A stretch of DNA of 64,000 bases from Holophagales bacterium UBA5704 (GTDB taxonomy: Bacteria > Acidobacteriota > Thermoanaerobaculia > Multivoradales > UBA5704): the NCBI GenBank assembly GCA_002420005.1, contig DIHE01000005.1:72521-136520 (forward strand), in the 5' to 3' direction. The stretch's first letter is position 1, and each line of letters starts with the position of its first letter. The notes beneath the pieces are model-generated. The model saw only the letters and a list, made by a program, of their open reading frames with translations, did no database searches and was not told where the DNA came from. Below, piece after piece: positions 1-8,686 of the stretch. A program made the position numbers and the translations under genes.

Positions 1-13
1 CTCAGGATTCCCT

Positions 14-67
14 TCAGACATTGGGATTGACGAAGTTCCCCGCCTTCACGTTGGTCTGTACCCGCAC
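14..67 (-). CDS. possible 17-residue peptide downstream of the OPT transporter gene
   Basis: A GTG-initiated frame encodes VRVQTNVKAGNFVNPNV. It is preceded by GGGAGGTGATCC, which contains a near-complete match to the anti-Shine-Dalgarno sequence at good spacing. That strength of ribosome-binding site is unusual in front of a chance frame. The gene begins about 30 nt after the stop of the OPT transporter gene and would be cotranscribed with it. I do not recognise the peptide. It could be a secreted or signalling peptide, a modified-peptide precursor, or the start of nothing at all. The call rests on the ribosome-binding site and position only. Confidence 0.35.
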   Translation of the reverse strand: MRVQTNVKAGNFVNPNV

Positions 68-98
68 AGGATCACCTCCCTTCGGTTGTGGCGATCGC

Positions 99-2099
99 CT
101 ACCCCTTCACCTTCCGCGTCGCCCCCCACCAGACGTAGATGCAGAGGGCGATGAACAGCACCAGCGAGACGATCTGGGAGATCGACTCGTGGGTGAAGAA
201 CGGCGTCTGGATCAAGTCTTCTCTATACCAGTCGAAGAGGCGCAGGCTGGCGCCGAAGACGCCGCCCAGGGCGCCTCCGGCCATCAGGCCCGAGGCGATG
301 ATCACGCCGCGCTCCATGATCCCCCGTCCCTCCTCGCCGCCCACCGAGGCCGAGCGCTTCCCCACCCAGTGGGCGAGAAAACCGCCGACCAGGGCCGGCG
401 TGTTCAGCTCCAGCGGCAGGTACATGCCGAGCGCGAAGATGAGGGCCGGCGCTCCCAGCATTTCGAGCACCAGCGCGATCACCGCTCCCACCGCGAAGAG
501 GACGTACGCCACCGGTGCATGGCTCATGAAGCCTTCCACCAGGGCCTTCATGATCGAAGCCTGCGGCGACGGCAGCACCACCCGCGGATCGCCCGGCACC
601 GCCTCGCCGAACTGGAACACCTTGGCGAGCACCATGATGGTCAGCGCTGCGGTGATCGCCGAGACGATCACACCCAGGAACTTCACGCGCTCCTGGCGCC
701 ACGGTGTCGAGCCCAGCCAATACCCGGTCTTCAGGTCGGTGATCGTCTGCCCGGAGACCGAGAGCGCCGTGCACACCATGCCGGCGATGGCCATCACGAA
801 GAACATCCCGGTCTCGCCGGACACACCCAGCCGCAACAGCACCACCGAAGAGACGATGATGGTGAGCATCGTCATTCCCGACACCGGGTTGCGCGCGGTG
901 GTCGCGATCGCATTCGCCGCGACCGAGGCGAAAAAGAACGAGAAGATCAAGGTGAGCACGAGACCGGCCATGGCGATCCAGAAGCCGGCCCCTTCGAGGG
1001 TGGTGAAGAAAAGGCCGGTCACCAGGGTCGAGAGGATCACGCCGATCAGCAGGGTCATCACCGGAATGTCGCGATCGGTGCGCTGCAGGCCGGCGTCCTC
1101 GCCCTGGCGGAACGCCTTCGCCGCGATGGCGAACGAGCCGGCCACGATGCGCAGCGACTTGATGATCCCGAAGATGCCGGCGGTGGCGATCGCTCCCACG
1201 CCGATGAACCGGACGTAGCCACGGAAGATGGCGCCGGCGTCCATGGTCGAAATCGCCACGGTCCCGGGATAGACGACCAGATCCGGCGCACCGTGGCCGA
1301 TCATCCAGATGAGGGGCACGAGGACGAAGTTGGAGAGGAAGCCGCCGGCGCAGAGAATCATCGACGAGCGCAGCCCCATCACATAGCCAAGCCCGAGGAT
1401 GAACGAGATGGCGTCGAAACGGACGACCATACGCGCCTCTTCGGCCAGCTGGCGCATCGGGGCGAGGAACTGGAAGTCGATCACCTCGCGCCACACCTGG
1501 AAGGTGCTGACGAAGAAGTCATAGACCGCGGCGATGCCCGTCGCCTGCAGGAGGAGCACCGCCTGCGAGCCGCCCTTCTCCCCGGTGACCAGCACCTCGG
1601 TGATCGCGGTCGCCTCCGGATACGGGAGCTGGCCGTGCATCTCGCGCACGAAGTAGCGGCGCAGCGGAATCAGGAACAGGATCCCCAGGCAACCGCCGCA
1701 GACCAGGATGAGCGTCGTCTGCACCGGGTGCGGGCTCAGATCCAGGATGTAGAGCGCCGGCAGGGTGAAGATGGCGCCCGCCACCATGGCGCCGGAGGTG
1801 CCGCCGATGTTGGTGAGGATGACGTTTTCGAGCAGCGTCGAGCGCCGGCCGTAGACGCGGGCGAGACCGATGGCCAGGATCGAGATGGGGATCGAGGCTT
1901 CCAGCACCTGGCCCACCTTGAGCCCCGAGTAGGCCGAGGCGATGGTGAAGATCACGCACAGGAACAGGCCCCACCCCACCGACCGCAGCGTCGACTCTTC
2001 GAGCTGGGCCGCCGCCGGGATCATCGGGGCGTAGGTCTCGCCTTGGGCCAGCGGCCGATAGGCGTTCTCAGGCAGGGACTTCGTCTCGGGAGCGTCCAT
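99..2099 (-). CDS. OPT family oligopeptide transporter
   Basis: This 666-residue polytopic membrane protein resembles the bacterial branch of the OPT family (proton-coupled uptake of oligopeptides or metal-chelator complexes). The whole length alternates long hydrophobic helices with short loops, for example SAYSGLKVGQVLEASIPIS near residue 57 and the LPYPEATA motif near residue 157, which is typical of OPT proteins. The ATG at 2099 has a GAGGAGG ribosome-binding site 4 nt upstream. The short GC-rich gap to the L,D-transpeptidase gene upstream suggests a separate or weakly linked unit. The transported substrate cannot be read from the sequence. Confidence 0.9.
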   Translation of the reverse strand: MDAPETKSLPENAYRPLAQGETYAPMIPAAAQLEESTLRSVGWGLFLCVIFTIASAYSGLKVGQVLEASIPISILAIGLARVYGRRSTLLENVILTNIGGTSGAMVAGAIFTLPALYILDLSPHPVQTTLILVCGGCLGILFLIPLRRYFVREMHGQLPYPEATAITEVLVTGEKGGSQAVLLLQATGIAAVYDFFVSTFQVWREVIDFQFLAPMRQLAEEARMVVRFDAISFILGLGYVMGLRSSMILCAGGFLSNFVLVPLIWMIGHGAPDLVVYPGTVAISTMDAGAIFRGYVRFIGVGAIATAGIFGIIKSLRIVAGSFAIAAKAFRQGEDAGLQRTDRDIPVMTLLIGVILSTLVTGLFFTTLEGAGFWIAMAGLVLTLIFSFFFASVAANAIATTARNPVSGMTMLTIIVSSVVLLRLGVSGETGMFFVMAIAGMVCTALSVSGQTITDLKTGYWLGSTPWRQERVKFLGVIVSAITAALTIMVLAKVFQFGEAVPGDPRVVLPSPQASIMKALVEGFMSHAPVAYVLFAVGAVIALVLEMLGAPALIFALGMYLPLELNTPALVGGFLAHWVGKRSASVGGEEGRGIMERGVIIASGLMAGGALGGVFGASLRLFDWYREDLIQTPFFTHESISQIVSLVLFIALCIYVWWGATRKVKG

Positions 2100-2163
2100 C
2101 CGTCCTCCTCACGTCCTGGGTGGCAAAAAAAGCCGCTCCACTCTACCGCAGAACGTCGCCGGT

Positions 2164-2823
2164 TCAGCGGCCCGCGGCGACGGGGCCCGCGTCCCGGCCG
2201 GTGCAGCCGTACGACGACAGAGTCGGCGCGTAGGCGAAGACGAAGCTGCCTCCCTTGATGGTCTCGATGACCGGACGGGCGCTCGCGGTCGAGAGAGCAG
2301 GACATCCCCAGCTGCGCCCGAGCCGCCCGTGGCTCCGCGCATGCTCGGGGCTGACGTACCAGGCACCGTGCATCACGATGTGGCGCGCCTCGGCCTGGTC
2401 GTTCCAGCCGGCATCGAGCCCCTTGAGCGCCAGCGAATAGCCGTTGCCCCCTTCATAGGTCCCGCCGGTCAGGAACAAGCCGAGGCTGGTCTGCCGGCTG
2501 TCCCGCACATTGGAGAACTGCCTGGCGTAGTTGTCACCGCTGCCCGACCCGTGCGCCACCAGCTCATGGAACAGGACCTTGCTCCGCCGGAGGTCGAGGA
2601 CCCAGAGGCGCGGCTCGGTCGAGGGCAGGGAGTAGTCGATCACGGTCAGCAGATCGCTGCGGCCCGCGACACCGCGCGCCTGGGCACAGGCGACCGCATC
2701 GAGAGCCCGGGCGAGCACCTGCGGCGAGGGACCCTCGGCGCCCTGCGCCGGGACCGCAGGCAGGCCCAGAAGGATGAGGAACGAGAGGAGGGTGGCGGCG
2801 CGCGACAAGGTACTTGCAGCCAT
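2164..2823 (-). CDS. murein L,D-transpeptidase catalytic-domain family protein, secreted
   Basis: The 219-residue protein starts with a signal peptide (hydrophobic LLSFLILLGLPAVPAQG, residues 12-28). It carries the YkuD_2-like catalytic signature: MHGAWYVS with His152 and GRSWGCPAL with the presumed nucleophile Cys174. Family members are exported and are thought to act on peptidoglycan stem peptides, forming or breaking bonds at meso-diaminopimelate. The length fits the family. A TAGAAT hexamer lies 9 nt before the ATG and there is no convincing Shine-Dalgarno sequence, so the transcript may be leaderless. The exact substrate is inferred from the family only. Confidence 0.82.
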   Translation of the reverse strand: MAASTLSRAATLLSFLILLGLPAVPAQGAEGPSPQVLARALDAVACAQARGVAGRSDLLTVIDYSLPSTEPRLWVLDLRRSKVLFHELVAHGSGSGDNYARQFSNVRDSRQTSLGLFLTGGTYEGGNGYSLALKGLDAGWNDQAEARHIVMHGAWYVSPEHARSHGRLGRSWGCPALSTASARPVIETIKGGSFVFAYAPTLSSYGCTGRDAGPVAAGR

Positions 2824-2832
2824 GAAGGCGGG

Positions 2833-2838
2833 ATTCTA
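2833..2838 (-). promoter_or_regulatory. -10 hexamer TAGAAT of the L,D-transpeptidase-like gene
   Basis: TAGAAT on the minus strand ends 9 nt before the ATG at 2823. The expected transcription start would fall at or next to the start codon, giving a leaderless mRNA. The same arrangement recurs at six other genes in this window, which raises its credibility. Confidence 0.45.
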
Positions 2839-2866
2839 CTCCTTCCGGGCCGCCAGGTCACCAGCG

Positions 2867-2893
2867 CCCCTCTCCCGCTTGGCGGGAGAGGGG
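2867..2893. repeat. perfect 12-bp inverted repeat with a 3-nt loop
   Basis: CCCCTCTCCCGC and its exact complement flank TTG. The hairpin lies between the end of the first metalloprotease gene and the L,D-transpeptidase promoter. There is no T-run beside it. A similar CCCCCTCTCCG palindrome occurs at 20615-20650, so this looks like a dispersed REP-like palindrome, possibly doubling as a terminator. Confidence 0.55.
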
Positions 2894-2908
2894 GCGGGGG
2901 TGAAGGTC

Positions 2909-4156
2909 CTACCGGAAGGCGGCGACCGTCGCACGGGTGTCGTTCAACACCCGGTGATTGTCGTTCTTGGTGGTGGTCCCCATCGGCTTGCCGTTGTAGA
3001 GGACACCCGGGTTCGACCAGAAGTTGAGGCGCGGGCAACCTCCACCGGTGCAGTTGTAGGCCATGATGGTGCGCCACTTCGGGTTGGTGGTGTACTGATA
3101 GCCGTGACCCCAGGCATACGGCGTGTTGGTCGGGTCGTTCTTGGGATCGTGGCGGGCCGACTGCAGGTGCCCGATCTCGTGGGCGAACGAGTAGTAGCCG
3201 GTGATGCAGTCCCAATGGGCGTCGGCGAACGCGGTGGCGGCGGTGGAGCCGATGCTCGACGCGAGACCGCAGGAGGAGGCGTTGTTGATCACCAGCAGGC
3301 CGACGTCTGCACCGACGCTGTCCCGGGTGGTGTGGATGGCGTCCATGTAGCCGTCGCCGGGGGTGCGGTAGCGGCTCAGGTCCGTGCTGAAGCTGCTCTC
3401 CGTGTAGGTCACCTGCGACTTGTGGACCAGCACGAGGTCGATCGTGACACCGCTGTTGTCATAGCCGACGTTGGACTCGGCGACGGCGAGGTCGATCAGG
3501 CCGTTGATGTCGCCCGAGGCCGCGGCGGCTCCCTGCGTGTAGTGAACCATCACGTTGATCACCGTGTCGCCCACGGCCCGCTCCGGCGTCTCGGGCATCC
3601 CGATCACCGGCAGGTCGGCATAGTCCGCCGGATGATCGGCCGGCATGCCGGACGGCTTCACCTTGACCACGGCATGGCCGCCGGTGCGCAGAGGCCGGAT
3701 CTTGTACCAGTCGCCGTTGAAATGCAGGTTGCCGGTGATCCGGCCGCCGTTGCGCACCAGCACCACTTGGTTCATCGGCTCGAACTCCACCGTCTCCGCC
3801 GAGAAGGGGACGCGAACGGCGGAAGGATTCTCGATGATTCCGACCCACACCAGATTGCCCGAGCGGACGCGGTAGGCATCGGTGCGGTGCACCCGCAGGC
3901 CGAAACCCAGACCCAGGTCGAGGTCGAGGGACACGGCCTTCTCCGTCAGCAGGGCCGGACGGGCCTGCACCAGCCGGAGGGATTCCGTGGCGGGACTGCC
4001 GGCCAGCGCATGATACGAGGCGTCCAGCTTCAGGGCCTGGCGCACCGGGCCGTCGGCGGCGAGAGGCGAGAACAGAGAAGGACCCGCCTGGGCGGAGGCG
4101 GCTGCCAACAGAAAGGCGGCCACACATCCAATGGATTGCTTCCACAAGCTCTTCAT
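2909..4156 (-). CDS. secreted metzincin-type zinc metalloprotease (copy 1)
   Basis: This 415-residue protein has a signal peptide (MKSLWKQSIGCVAAFLLAAA, cleavage near SAQA). The zinc-binding metzincin motif HEIGHLQSARHD lies near residue 326: three zinc ligands, the catalytic Glu, and Asp after the third His. It belongs with reprolysin-like or peptidyl-Asp-type secreted bacterial endopeptidases. A Met-turn candidate is RTIMAYNC. The ATG at 4156 is chosen over an in-frame GTG two codons upstream because AAGGAGA lies 7 nt before it. The next gene upstream (4271-5506) is a close paralogue in the same orientation, so the pair arose by tandem duplication. It is probably a secreted scavenging protease; its target is unknown. 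Confidence 0.85.
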   Translation of the reverse strand: MKSLWKQSIGCVAAFLLAAASAQAGPSLFSPLAADGPVRQALKLDASYHALAGSPATESLRLVQARPALLTEKAVSLDLDLGLGFGLRVHRTDAYRVRSGNLVWVGIIENPSAVRVPFSAETVEFEPMNQVVLVRNGGRITGNLHFNGDWYKIRPLRTGGHAVVKVKPSGMPADHPADYADLPVIGMPETPERAVGDTVINVMVHYTQGAAAASGDINGLIDLAVAESNVGYDNSGVTIDLVLVHKSQVTYTESSFSTDLSRYRTPGDGYMDAIHTTRDSVGADVGLLVINNASSCGLASSIGSTAATAFADAHWDCITGYYSFAHEIGHLQSARHDPKNDPTNTPYAWGHGYQYTTNPKWRTIMAYNCTGGGCPRLNFWSNPGVLYNGKPMGTTTKNDNHRVLNDTRATVAAFR

Positions 4157-4224
4157 CGACACTTCTCCTTGATCGAGAGGGGTTCTGAAGAGAAAGTGCA
4201 GGAGAGAGCTGAAAGCGGGACACC

Positions 4225-4258
4225 GCGCGGCGGAAGACCGGAAGGTCCTCCGCCGCGC
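4225..4258 (-). terminator. GC-rich hairpin just after metalloprotease copy 2
   Basis: GCGCGGCGGA and its perfect complement form a 10-bp stem with a 14-nt loop, 12 nt past the stop codon of the upstream protease gene. There is no clear U-tract on the minus strand, so it may only attenuate transcription between the two paralogues. Confidence 0.35.
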
Positions 4259-4270
4259 AGGCAGCTGGAC

Positions 4271-5506
4271 CTACCGGAAGGCGGCGACCGTGGCGCGGGT
4301 GTTGTTCAGGACCCGCTCGTTGTCGCTCTGGGTCGAGGTGCCCATCGGCAGCCCGTTGTAGAGGACGCTCGGGTTCGACCAGTAGTTGAGGCGCGGGCAG
4401 CCGCCCGAGCACGCATAGGCCATGATCGTGCGCCACTTCGGGCTGCCGTTGTACTGGTAGCCGTGGCCATAGGCATAGGGCGAGGTCGACGGATCGTTCG
4501 CCGGGTCGTGGCGGGCGGACTGCAGATGCCCGATCTCATGGGCGAACGAGTAGTAGCCGGTGATGCAGTCCCAGTGCGCGTCGGCGAACGCCGTGCTGGC
4601 GGTGGAGCCGATGCCCGAGGCGAGGCCGCAGGAGGAGCTGTTGTTGATCACCAGCAGGCCGACGTCCGCCGCCACCGAGTTGCGGGTGGTGTGGATCGAG
4701 TCCATGTAGCCGTCGGCGGTGCCACGGTAGCGGCTGAGGTCGGTGCTGAAGCTGCCGCTCTGCGTGTAGGTGACCTGGGACTTGTGGACCAGGAAGAGGT
4801 CGATGAGCACGCCGCTGTTGGTGTAGCCCTGGTTGGACTCGGCGACGGCCAGGTCGATCAGGGCGCTGATGTTGCCCGAGGCCGAAGCCGCCGACGACGT
4901 GTAATGGACCATCACATTGATCGGCGTGTCGGCCTTGTCGGGACCCGCCGCCTTGGGCATGGGGACGATGGGCAGGCGGGCATATTCCTTCGGGTGGTCG
5001 GGAGGCATGGCGGCGTGGTTGACCCGCACGATGGCATGGCCGCCGGTCTTGAGCGGGCGGACCTTGTACCAGTCCCCGTTGAAGTACACGTTGCCGGTGA
5101 GGGTGTTGCCGCTCTTCACAAACATCGCCGTGTTGATCGGGTCGAAGTCGAGGGAGTCGGGAGAGAACGGCACGTTCAGCATGCCGGGATTCTCGATGAT
5201 GCCGTACCAGACCAGCGAGCCGGTGTTCATGACATAGGAATTGAGGCGATGGGCCCGCAGCTCGAGGCCTTCTTCGACATTGAGGTCCAGGGTCGGGGTC
5301 TTCAGGCCGACCCGGCGGGCGTCCGCCTGCACGACCTCCAGGGTCGCCGTCGCCGGAGAGCTGACCAGGGCCTGGTAGGACAGGTCGAGCGCCAGCGCCT
5401 TCTGCGCCGGCTGCTCCGACCGGGTGAACAAGGGCCCGGCGAACGCCGAGGCCGCCACCAGCCCGCACGCCGCCGCCGTCATGGACGAACGAATCCAAGT
5501 CTTCAT
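4271..5506 (-). CDS. secreted metzincin-type zinc metalloprotease (copy 2)
   Basis: The 411-residue product is closely similar to copy 1 over its whole length. It has a signal peptide (MKTWIRSSMTAAACGLVAAS, then AFA), an N-terminal propeptide-like region, the zinc motif HEIGHLQSARHD near residue 323 and a following RTIMAYACSG segment. The frame stays open about 600 nt further upstream, but the ATG at 5506 is the clear start: AAGGAGA lies 6 nt before it and the signal peptide begins there. Both copies carry conserved Cys pairs around the active site (SSSCGLAS, WDCITGYYSFAHE). They are predicted to be exported endopeptidases; the difference in their specificities is unknown. Confidence 0.86.
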   Translation of the reverse strand: MKTWIRSSMTAAACGLVAASAFAGPLFTRSEQPAQKALALDLSYQALVSSPATATLEVVQADARRVGLKTPTLDLNVEEGLELRAHRLNSYVMNTGSLVWYGIIENPGMLNVPFSPDSLDFDPINTAMFVKSGNTLTGNVYFNGDWYKVRPLKTGGHAIVRVNHAAMPPDHPKEYARLPIVPMPKAAGPDKADTPINVMVHYTSSAASASGNISALIDLAVAESNQGYTNSGVLIDLFLVHKSQVTYTQSGSFSTDLSRYRGTADGYMDSIHTTRNSVAADVGLLVINNSSSCGLASGIGSTASTAFADAHWDCITGYYSFAHEIGHLQSARHDPANDPSTSPYAYGHGYQYNGSPKWRTIMAYACSGGCPRLNYWSNPSVLYNGLPMGTSTQSDNERVLNNTRATVAAFR

Positions 5507-5693
5507 CACAATTCTCCTTGAGAACAAGTCAATGGGCACCACTCCTGGTGACGCCTTGCGAAGGCGTCGCGATGTGCTGCAAGGGATCCCCTCGTAAATG
5601 TAGGGTGCGCGCCGCGGCCCAAAACGAGCCGACCGGAGGAAAGTTTTTTGGCGAGCCTCTATACTCTCGGGGAAAACCCCGAGAGAGCCGGCC

Positions 5694-5795
5694 ATGGACG
5701 CTCTGCTCCTGAACCTCCGCTTCGCCGTACGGCTCTTCGCCCGACTTCTACGGCTCGGAGCGTTGGAAGCTCTGGCACGCACGCGCATGGAGTGA
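5694..5795 (+). pseudogene. 33-codon remnant resembling the N-terminus of an ADOP/MacB-type permease
   Basis: The frame begins MDALLLNLRFAVRLFARL and stops after 33 residues. The first 15 or so residues resemble the MDxLLxDLRYALR opening of acidobacterial orphan ABC permeases, after which the likeness is lost. It has its own plausible upstream TATACT (5660-5665) and a palindrome. I read it as the beginning of a permease gene that was deleted or decayed, but so short a match may be chance. Confidence 0.25.
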
Positions 5796-5802
5796 CCGCC
5801 GC

Positions 5803-5808
5803 TATACT
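5803..5808 (+). promoter_or_regulatory. -10 hexamer TATACT of the metallophosphoesterase gene
   Basis: TATACT ends 5 nt before the ATG at 5814, and no Shine-Dalgarno sequence separates them. The predicted transcription start coincides with the start codon, as in leaderless genes. Confidence 0.5.
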
Positions 5809-5813
5809 TGGGC

Positions 5814-7133
5814 ATGCCCCACAGCCGGCTCGCGTGTTGCGCCTTCCTCGTCCTCTTCTCGCTCCCTGGAACCGGCAGCGAGGCGCAGCCCGCCGTCCTC
5901 GTCGCGGTGGGAGACCTCGCCTGCGATCCGGCGGACGGGAGCTTCAACGGCGGCGACGGCACCGCGACCGCCTGCCGGATGAAGGCGACCTCGGATCTCG
6001 CGCTCTCCCTGGCCCCCACCGCCGTCCTCCTGCTCGGTGACAACCAATATGACGACGGCGCCGCGGCCAAGTACCTCGCCTCCTTCGATCCGAGCTGGGG
6101 CCGCCTCAAGGCGATCACCAAGCCGGCGCCGGGGAATCACGACTACGGTGTCCCCGGGGCGGCGGGCTACTACGGCTATTTCGGCGCCGCGGCGGGCGAT
6201 CCGGCCAAGGGGTATTACAGCTTCGACCTCGCCGGCTGGCACCTGATCGCGCTCAACTCGAACTGCGGCGCCGTCGGCGGCTGCGGCGTCGGCTCGCCGC
6301 AGGAGCAATGGCTCGCCGCCGACCTCGCCGCGCATTCAGGGGTATGCACCCTGGCCTATTGGCACCACCCCCGCTTCTCCTCCGGCCCGCACGGCGACGA
6401 CGCCACCTATGACGCCTTCTGGCAGGCGCTCTACGCCGCCCGGGCGGACGTGGTGCTCACCGGTCACGACCACATTTACGAGCGTTTCGCGCCACAGACC
6501 CCGGGGGCGGTGGCCGATCCCGCCCGCGGCCTGCGCGCCTTCGTCGTCGGCACCGGCGGCCGGAACCTGACCAGCCTGCCCATCGTCCGGGCCAACAGCG
6601 AGGTGCGCGACGCTGCCCACTTCGGGGTGCTCGAGATGACTCTCCACCCCACCGGGTACGTCTGGCGCTTCCTCGCCGTCGATGGCGGTGCGGTGCTCGA
6701 CCAGGGGGCGTCCTTCTGCCACAGCGCGCCCGGCTGGCCGTCCGCCGAGCTGTACACCCTGCCCCCCTGCCGCTTGATCGACACCCGCAACCCCGACGGC
6801 CCCCGCGGCGGCCCGCCGCTGCCCCACGGAGCCTCCCGCAGCTTCCCGGTCGCCGGGGCCTGCGGCATCCCGGCCGACGCTGTCGCCCTTTCGGCCAACG
6901 CAACGATCGTCGGCCCGACCCGCTCCGGCTATCTGGAGATCCTCCCCACCGGCAGCGCGCCGACCGGCACCAGCTCGATCACCTTCCGTACCGGCCAGAT
7001 GCGCTCCAACAACCTCCAGATCGCCCTCGGCCTGGACGACGCCGTGACCGTCCGCACCGCGCTTTCCGGCGCCGGCAGCGTCCACTTCGTGCTCGACGTG
7101 ACCGGCTACTATCGAGAGGAACCCATTCCATGA
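5814..7133 (+). CDS. secreted calcineurin-like metallophosphoesterase with C-terminal accessory domain
   Basis: The 439-residue protein has a signal peptide (LACCAFLVLFSLPGTGSEAQ) and the full set of metallophosphoesterase motifs: VGDLACDP, LLGDNQYDDG, GNHDYGV, YWHHPRFSSG and LTGHDHIYERF, which supply the dinuclear metal ligands. It resembles purple acid phosphatase or alkaline phosphatase-like enzymes. The last ~120 residues form a separate domain beginning CRLIDTRNPDGPRGGPPL and ending FVLDVTGYYRE, a module common on exported acidobacterial proteins and probably adhesive or structural. ATG 5814 is preferred to a TTG two codons upstream. The stop overlaps the start of the TPR gene, so the two are translationally coupled. 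Confidence 0.87.
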   Translation: MPHSRLACCAFLVLFSLPGTGSEAQPAVLVAVGDLACDPADGSFNGGDGTATACRMKATSDLALSLAPTAVLLLGDNQYDDGAAAKYLASFDPSWGRLKAITKPAPGNHDYGVPGAAGYYGYFGAAAGDPAKGYYSFDLAGWHLIALNSNCGAVGGCGVGSPQEQWLAADLAAHSGVCTLAYWHHPRFSSGPHGDDATYDAFWQALYAARADVVLTGHDHIYERFAPQTPGAVADPARGLRAFVVGTGGRNLTSLPIVRANSEVRDAAHFGVLEMTLHPTGYVWRFLAVDGGAVLDQGASFCHSAPGWPSAELYTLPPCRLIDTRNPDGPRGGPPLPHGASRSFPVAGACGIPADAVALSANATIVGPTRSGYLEILPTGSAPTGTSSITFRTGQMRSNNLQIALGLDDAVTVRTALSGAGSVHFVLDVTGYYREEPIP

Positions 7134-8572
7134 TGAGCCTTCGCCGCCTCGGCCTCGCCCCTGCCGCCCTGCTCGCCCTCCTCGCATCCGTCTCGCCGGC
7201 CGCCGCCACCTGCGGCGGCGGCGGCGGTGGCGGGGCCGGCGGCGCCGTGCCCAACGTCGGAGCCGAGCCCACGGTCTACCGCGTCGCCTGGACCGTCCTC
7301 GGCCCGGGCGCCGAGCGGCCGAAGACGCCGATGACCGTCTATTGGTTCCCCACCTCGCCCGACGAAGCGCGGACCTCGCCGCTGCAGACCTCCCGCGGCT
7401 TGTCGCTCGCCAGCTCCCGCTGCGTGGGCATGGCCCTGGTCACGCCGGAAAACACTGTGGTCCACGAGGCGCTCAAAGCCCCGGCCGCCGAGCCGGTCGC
7501 CATCCTGGCGGGCGGCGACGGGGCCGAGATCGGCCGGGTGGCCGCCAAGGACGGCCGGCTCGACACCGGCGCCCTCGAGAAGCTCCTCGCGTCGAAGCTC
7601 GACGAGCGGGAAGACGCCCTCAAGGCCGTTCTCCAGGAAGCCGACCAGAAGGCGGCCACCGACAAGGCCGGCGCCATCGCCGACTACACCCGGGTCTGGG
7701 AGGAGCGCTGCCTCTTCCCCGGCCTCGGCCGCAAAGCGGCCAAGGGGTTGACCAAGCTGGGCCAGAAGCCGGCCGAGACGAGCCTCCTCCTGCTCGGGCC
7801 GGAAACGCTCGCCGATCCGGACGTGCGCGGTGTCCACACGGAGGTCGCCGGTCTCCTGCGGCAGGGCCTCGACGCCGAGATCGCCGCCCGCTACCTGGAC
7901 GCCGAACGGCTCTACGCTCAGGCCGCCGCCGCCGATCCGGCCGATGCCACGGCGCTGCGCTTCCTGGGCGAGCTGTACCGGCACCAGACCGGGGACTGGA
8001 CCAAGGCGCGCGCCGTCTTCGAGCGCGTTCTCGCCATGCCGGCGGACCCGGTCGCGCGCGCCGTCGCCCAGCACGGCCTCGGCAAGATGACCATCCACAG
8101 CGGCCGCTTCGCGGACGGCCTCGCCCTCTTCGAGCGCTCGGTGGAGACCTATCCCCTGCCGATCACCTACCGCAACCTCGCCGTCTACTGGTTCTCCGAG
8201 CGCCAAGCGGAGAAAGCCGCCGGCTTCATGCGCCAGGCCCTGGCGCTCGATCCGGACGACCGCTACAACCGGATTTTCGCCGCCGTCTACCTCGCCGCCT
8301 CCGGTCACAAAGAAGAAGCGGCAAAGATCGCCCACGCCAACCAGGACGTGCTCGAAGCGAGCTACAACCTCGCCGCCGTCTGGGCCCAGGTGGGAGACCG
8401 CAAGAAGGCCATGGAGCTGCTGCGCCGCCACTTCTACGAATACGAGCGCTTCGATGCGGTGCGGGCCATGGAGATGAAAGAAGCCCGCGACGACTACATG
8501 TTCGCGAGCCTGCACCAGGACCCGGAATTCATCGAGCTCACCCGGCTCGCCGACGGCCACAGGATGGAGTAG
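7130..8572 (+). CDS. exported tetratricopeptide-repeat protein
   Basis: This 480-residue protein has a signal peptide (LAPAALLALLASVSPAAATC) followed by a glycine run. An N-terminal region of ~190 residues is followed by an array of TPR-like helical pairs, for example DAERLYAQAAAADPADATAL, KARAVFERVLAMP and KAAGFMRQALALDPDDRYN. TPR arrays mediate protein contacts. The start codon overlaps the stop of the phosphatase gene (ATGA), implying a joint role outside the cytoplasm. The N-terminal domain might be a thioredoxin-like or structural domain, but I cannot assign it. The next gene (uvrC) converges on it. Confidence 0.72.
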   Translation: MMSLRRLGLAPAALLALLASVSPAAATCGGGGGGGAGGAVPNVGAEPTVYRVAWTVLGPGAERPKTPMTVYWFPTSPDEARTSPLQTSRGLSLASSRCVGMALVTPENTVVHEALKAPAAEPVAILAGGDGAEIGRVAAKDGRLDTGALEKLLASKLDEREDALKAVLQEADQKAATDKAGAIADYTRVWEERCLFPGLGRKAAKGLTKLGQKPAETSLLLLGPETLADPDVRGVHTEVAGLLRQGLDAEIAARYLDAERLYAQAAAADPADATALRFLGELYRHQTGDWTKARAVFERVLAMPADPVARAVAQHGLGKMTIHSGRFADGLALFERSVETYPLPITYRNLAVYWFSERQAEKAAGFMRQALALDPDDRYNRIFAAVYLAASGHKEEAAKIAHANQDVLEASYNLAAVWAQVGDRKKAMELLRRHFYEYERFDAVRAMEMKEARDDYMFASLHQDPEFIELTRLADGHRME

Positions 8573-8686
8573 CGGGCGGAGGCCACGCCGCCGGAGCCGG
8601 CAAAGCGTCGCCCTCTTGTTGAGCCCTGCCGCGCCGCCTGATCTTGTCGCCCCTCCATCCGTTCCGGAGGTCGCGCCTTCTCTACG

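Larger units (their letters stand above)
5507..5813. other. intergenic region between divergent protease and phosphatase genes
   Basis: About 300 bases without a convincing complete gene. It holds a GACGCCTT/AAGGCGTC hairpin at 5550-5568 in the protease leader, a plus-strand TATACT at 5660-5665, a perfect 9-bp palindrome CTCTCGGGG-AAAA-CCCCGAGAG at 5664-5685, a short open frame at 5694-5795, and the phosphatase -10 element. The palindrome directly overlaps TATACT, so it could be an operator. Confidence 0.5.

Noticed and set aside
5664..5685. Intrinsic terminator
   Set aside because: The 9-bp hairpin has no T-run on either strand and lies between divergent genes, so an operator is more plausible.
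4271..6121. A 616-residue version of metalloprotease copy 2
   Set aside because: The extra 205 N-terminal residues precede a clear signal peptide and ribosome-binding site at 5506 and overlap the divergent phosphatase gene.
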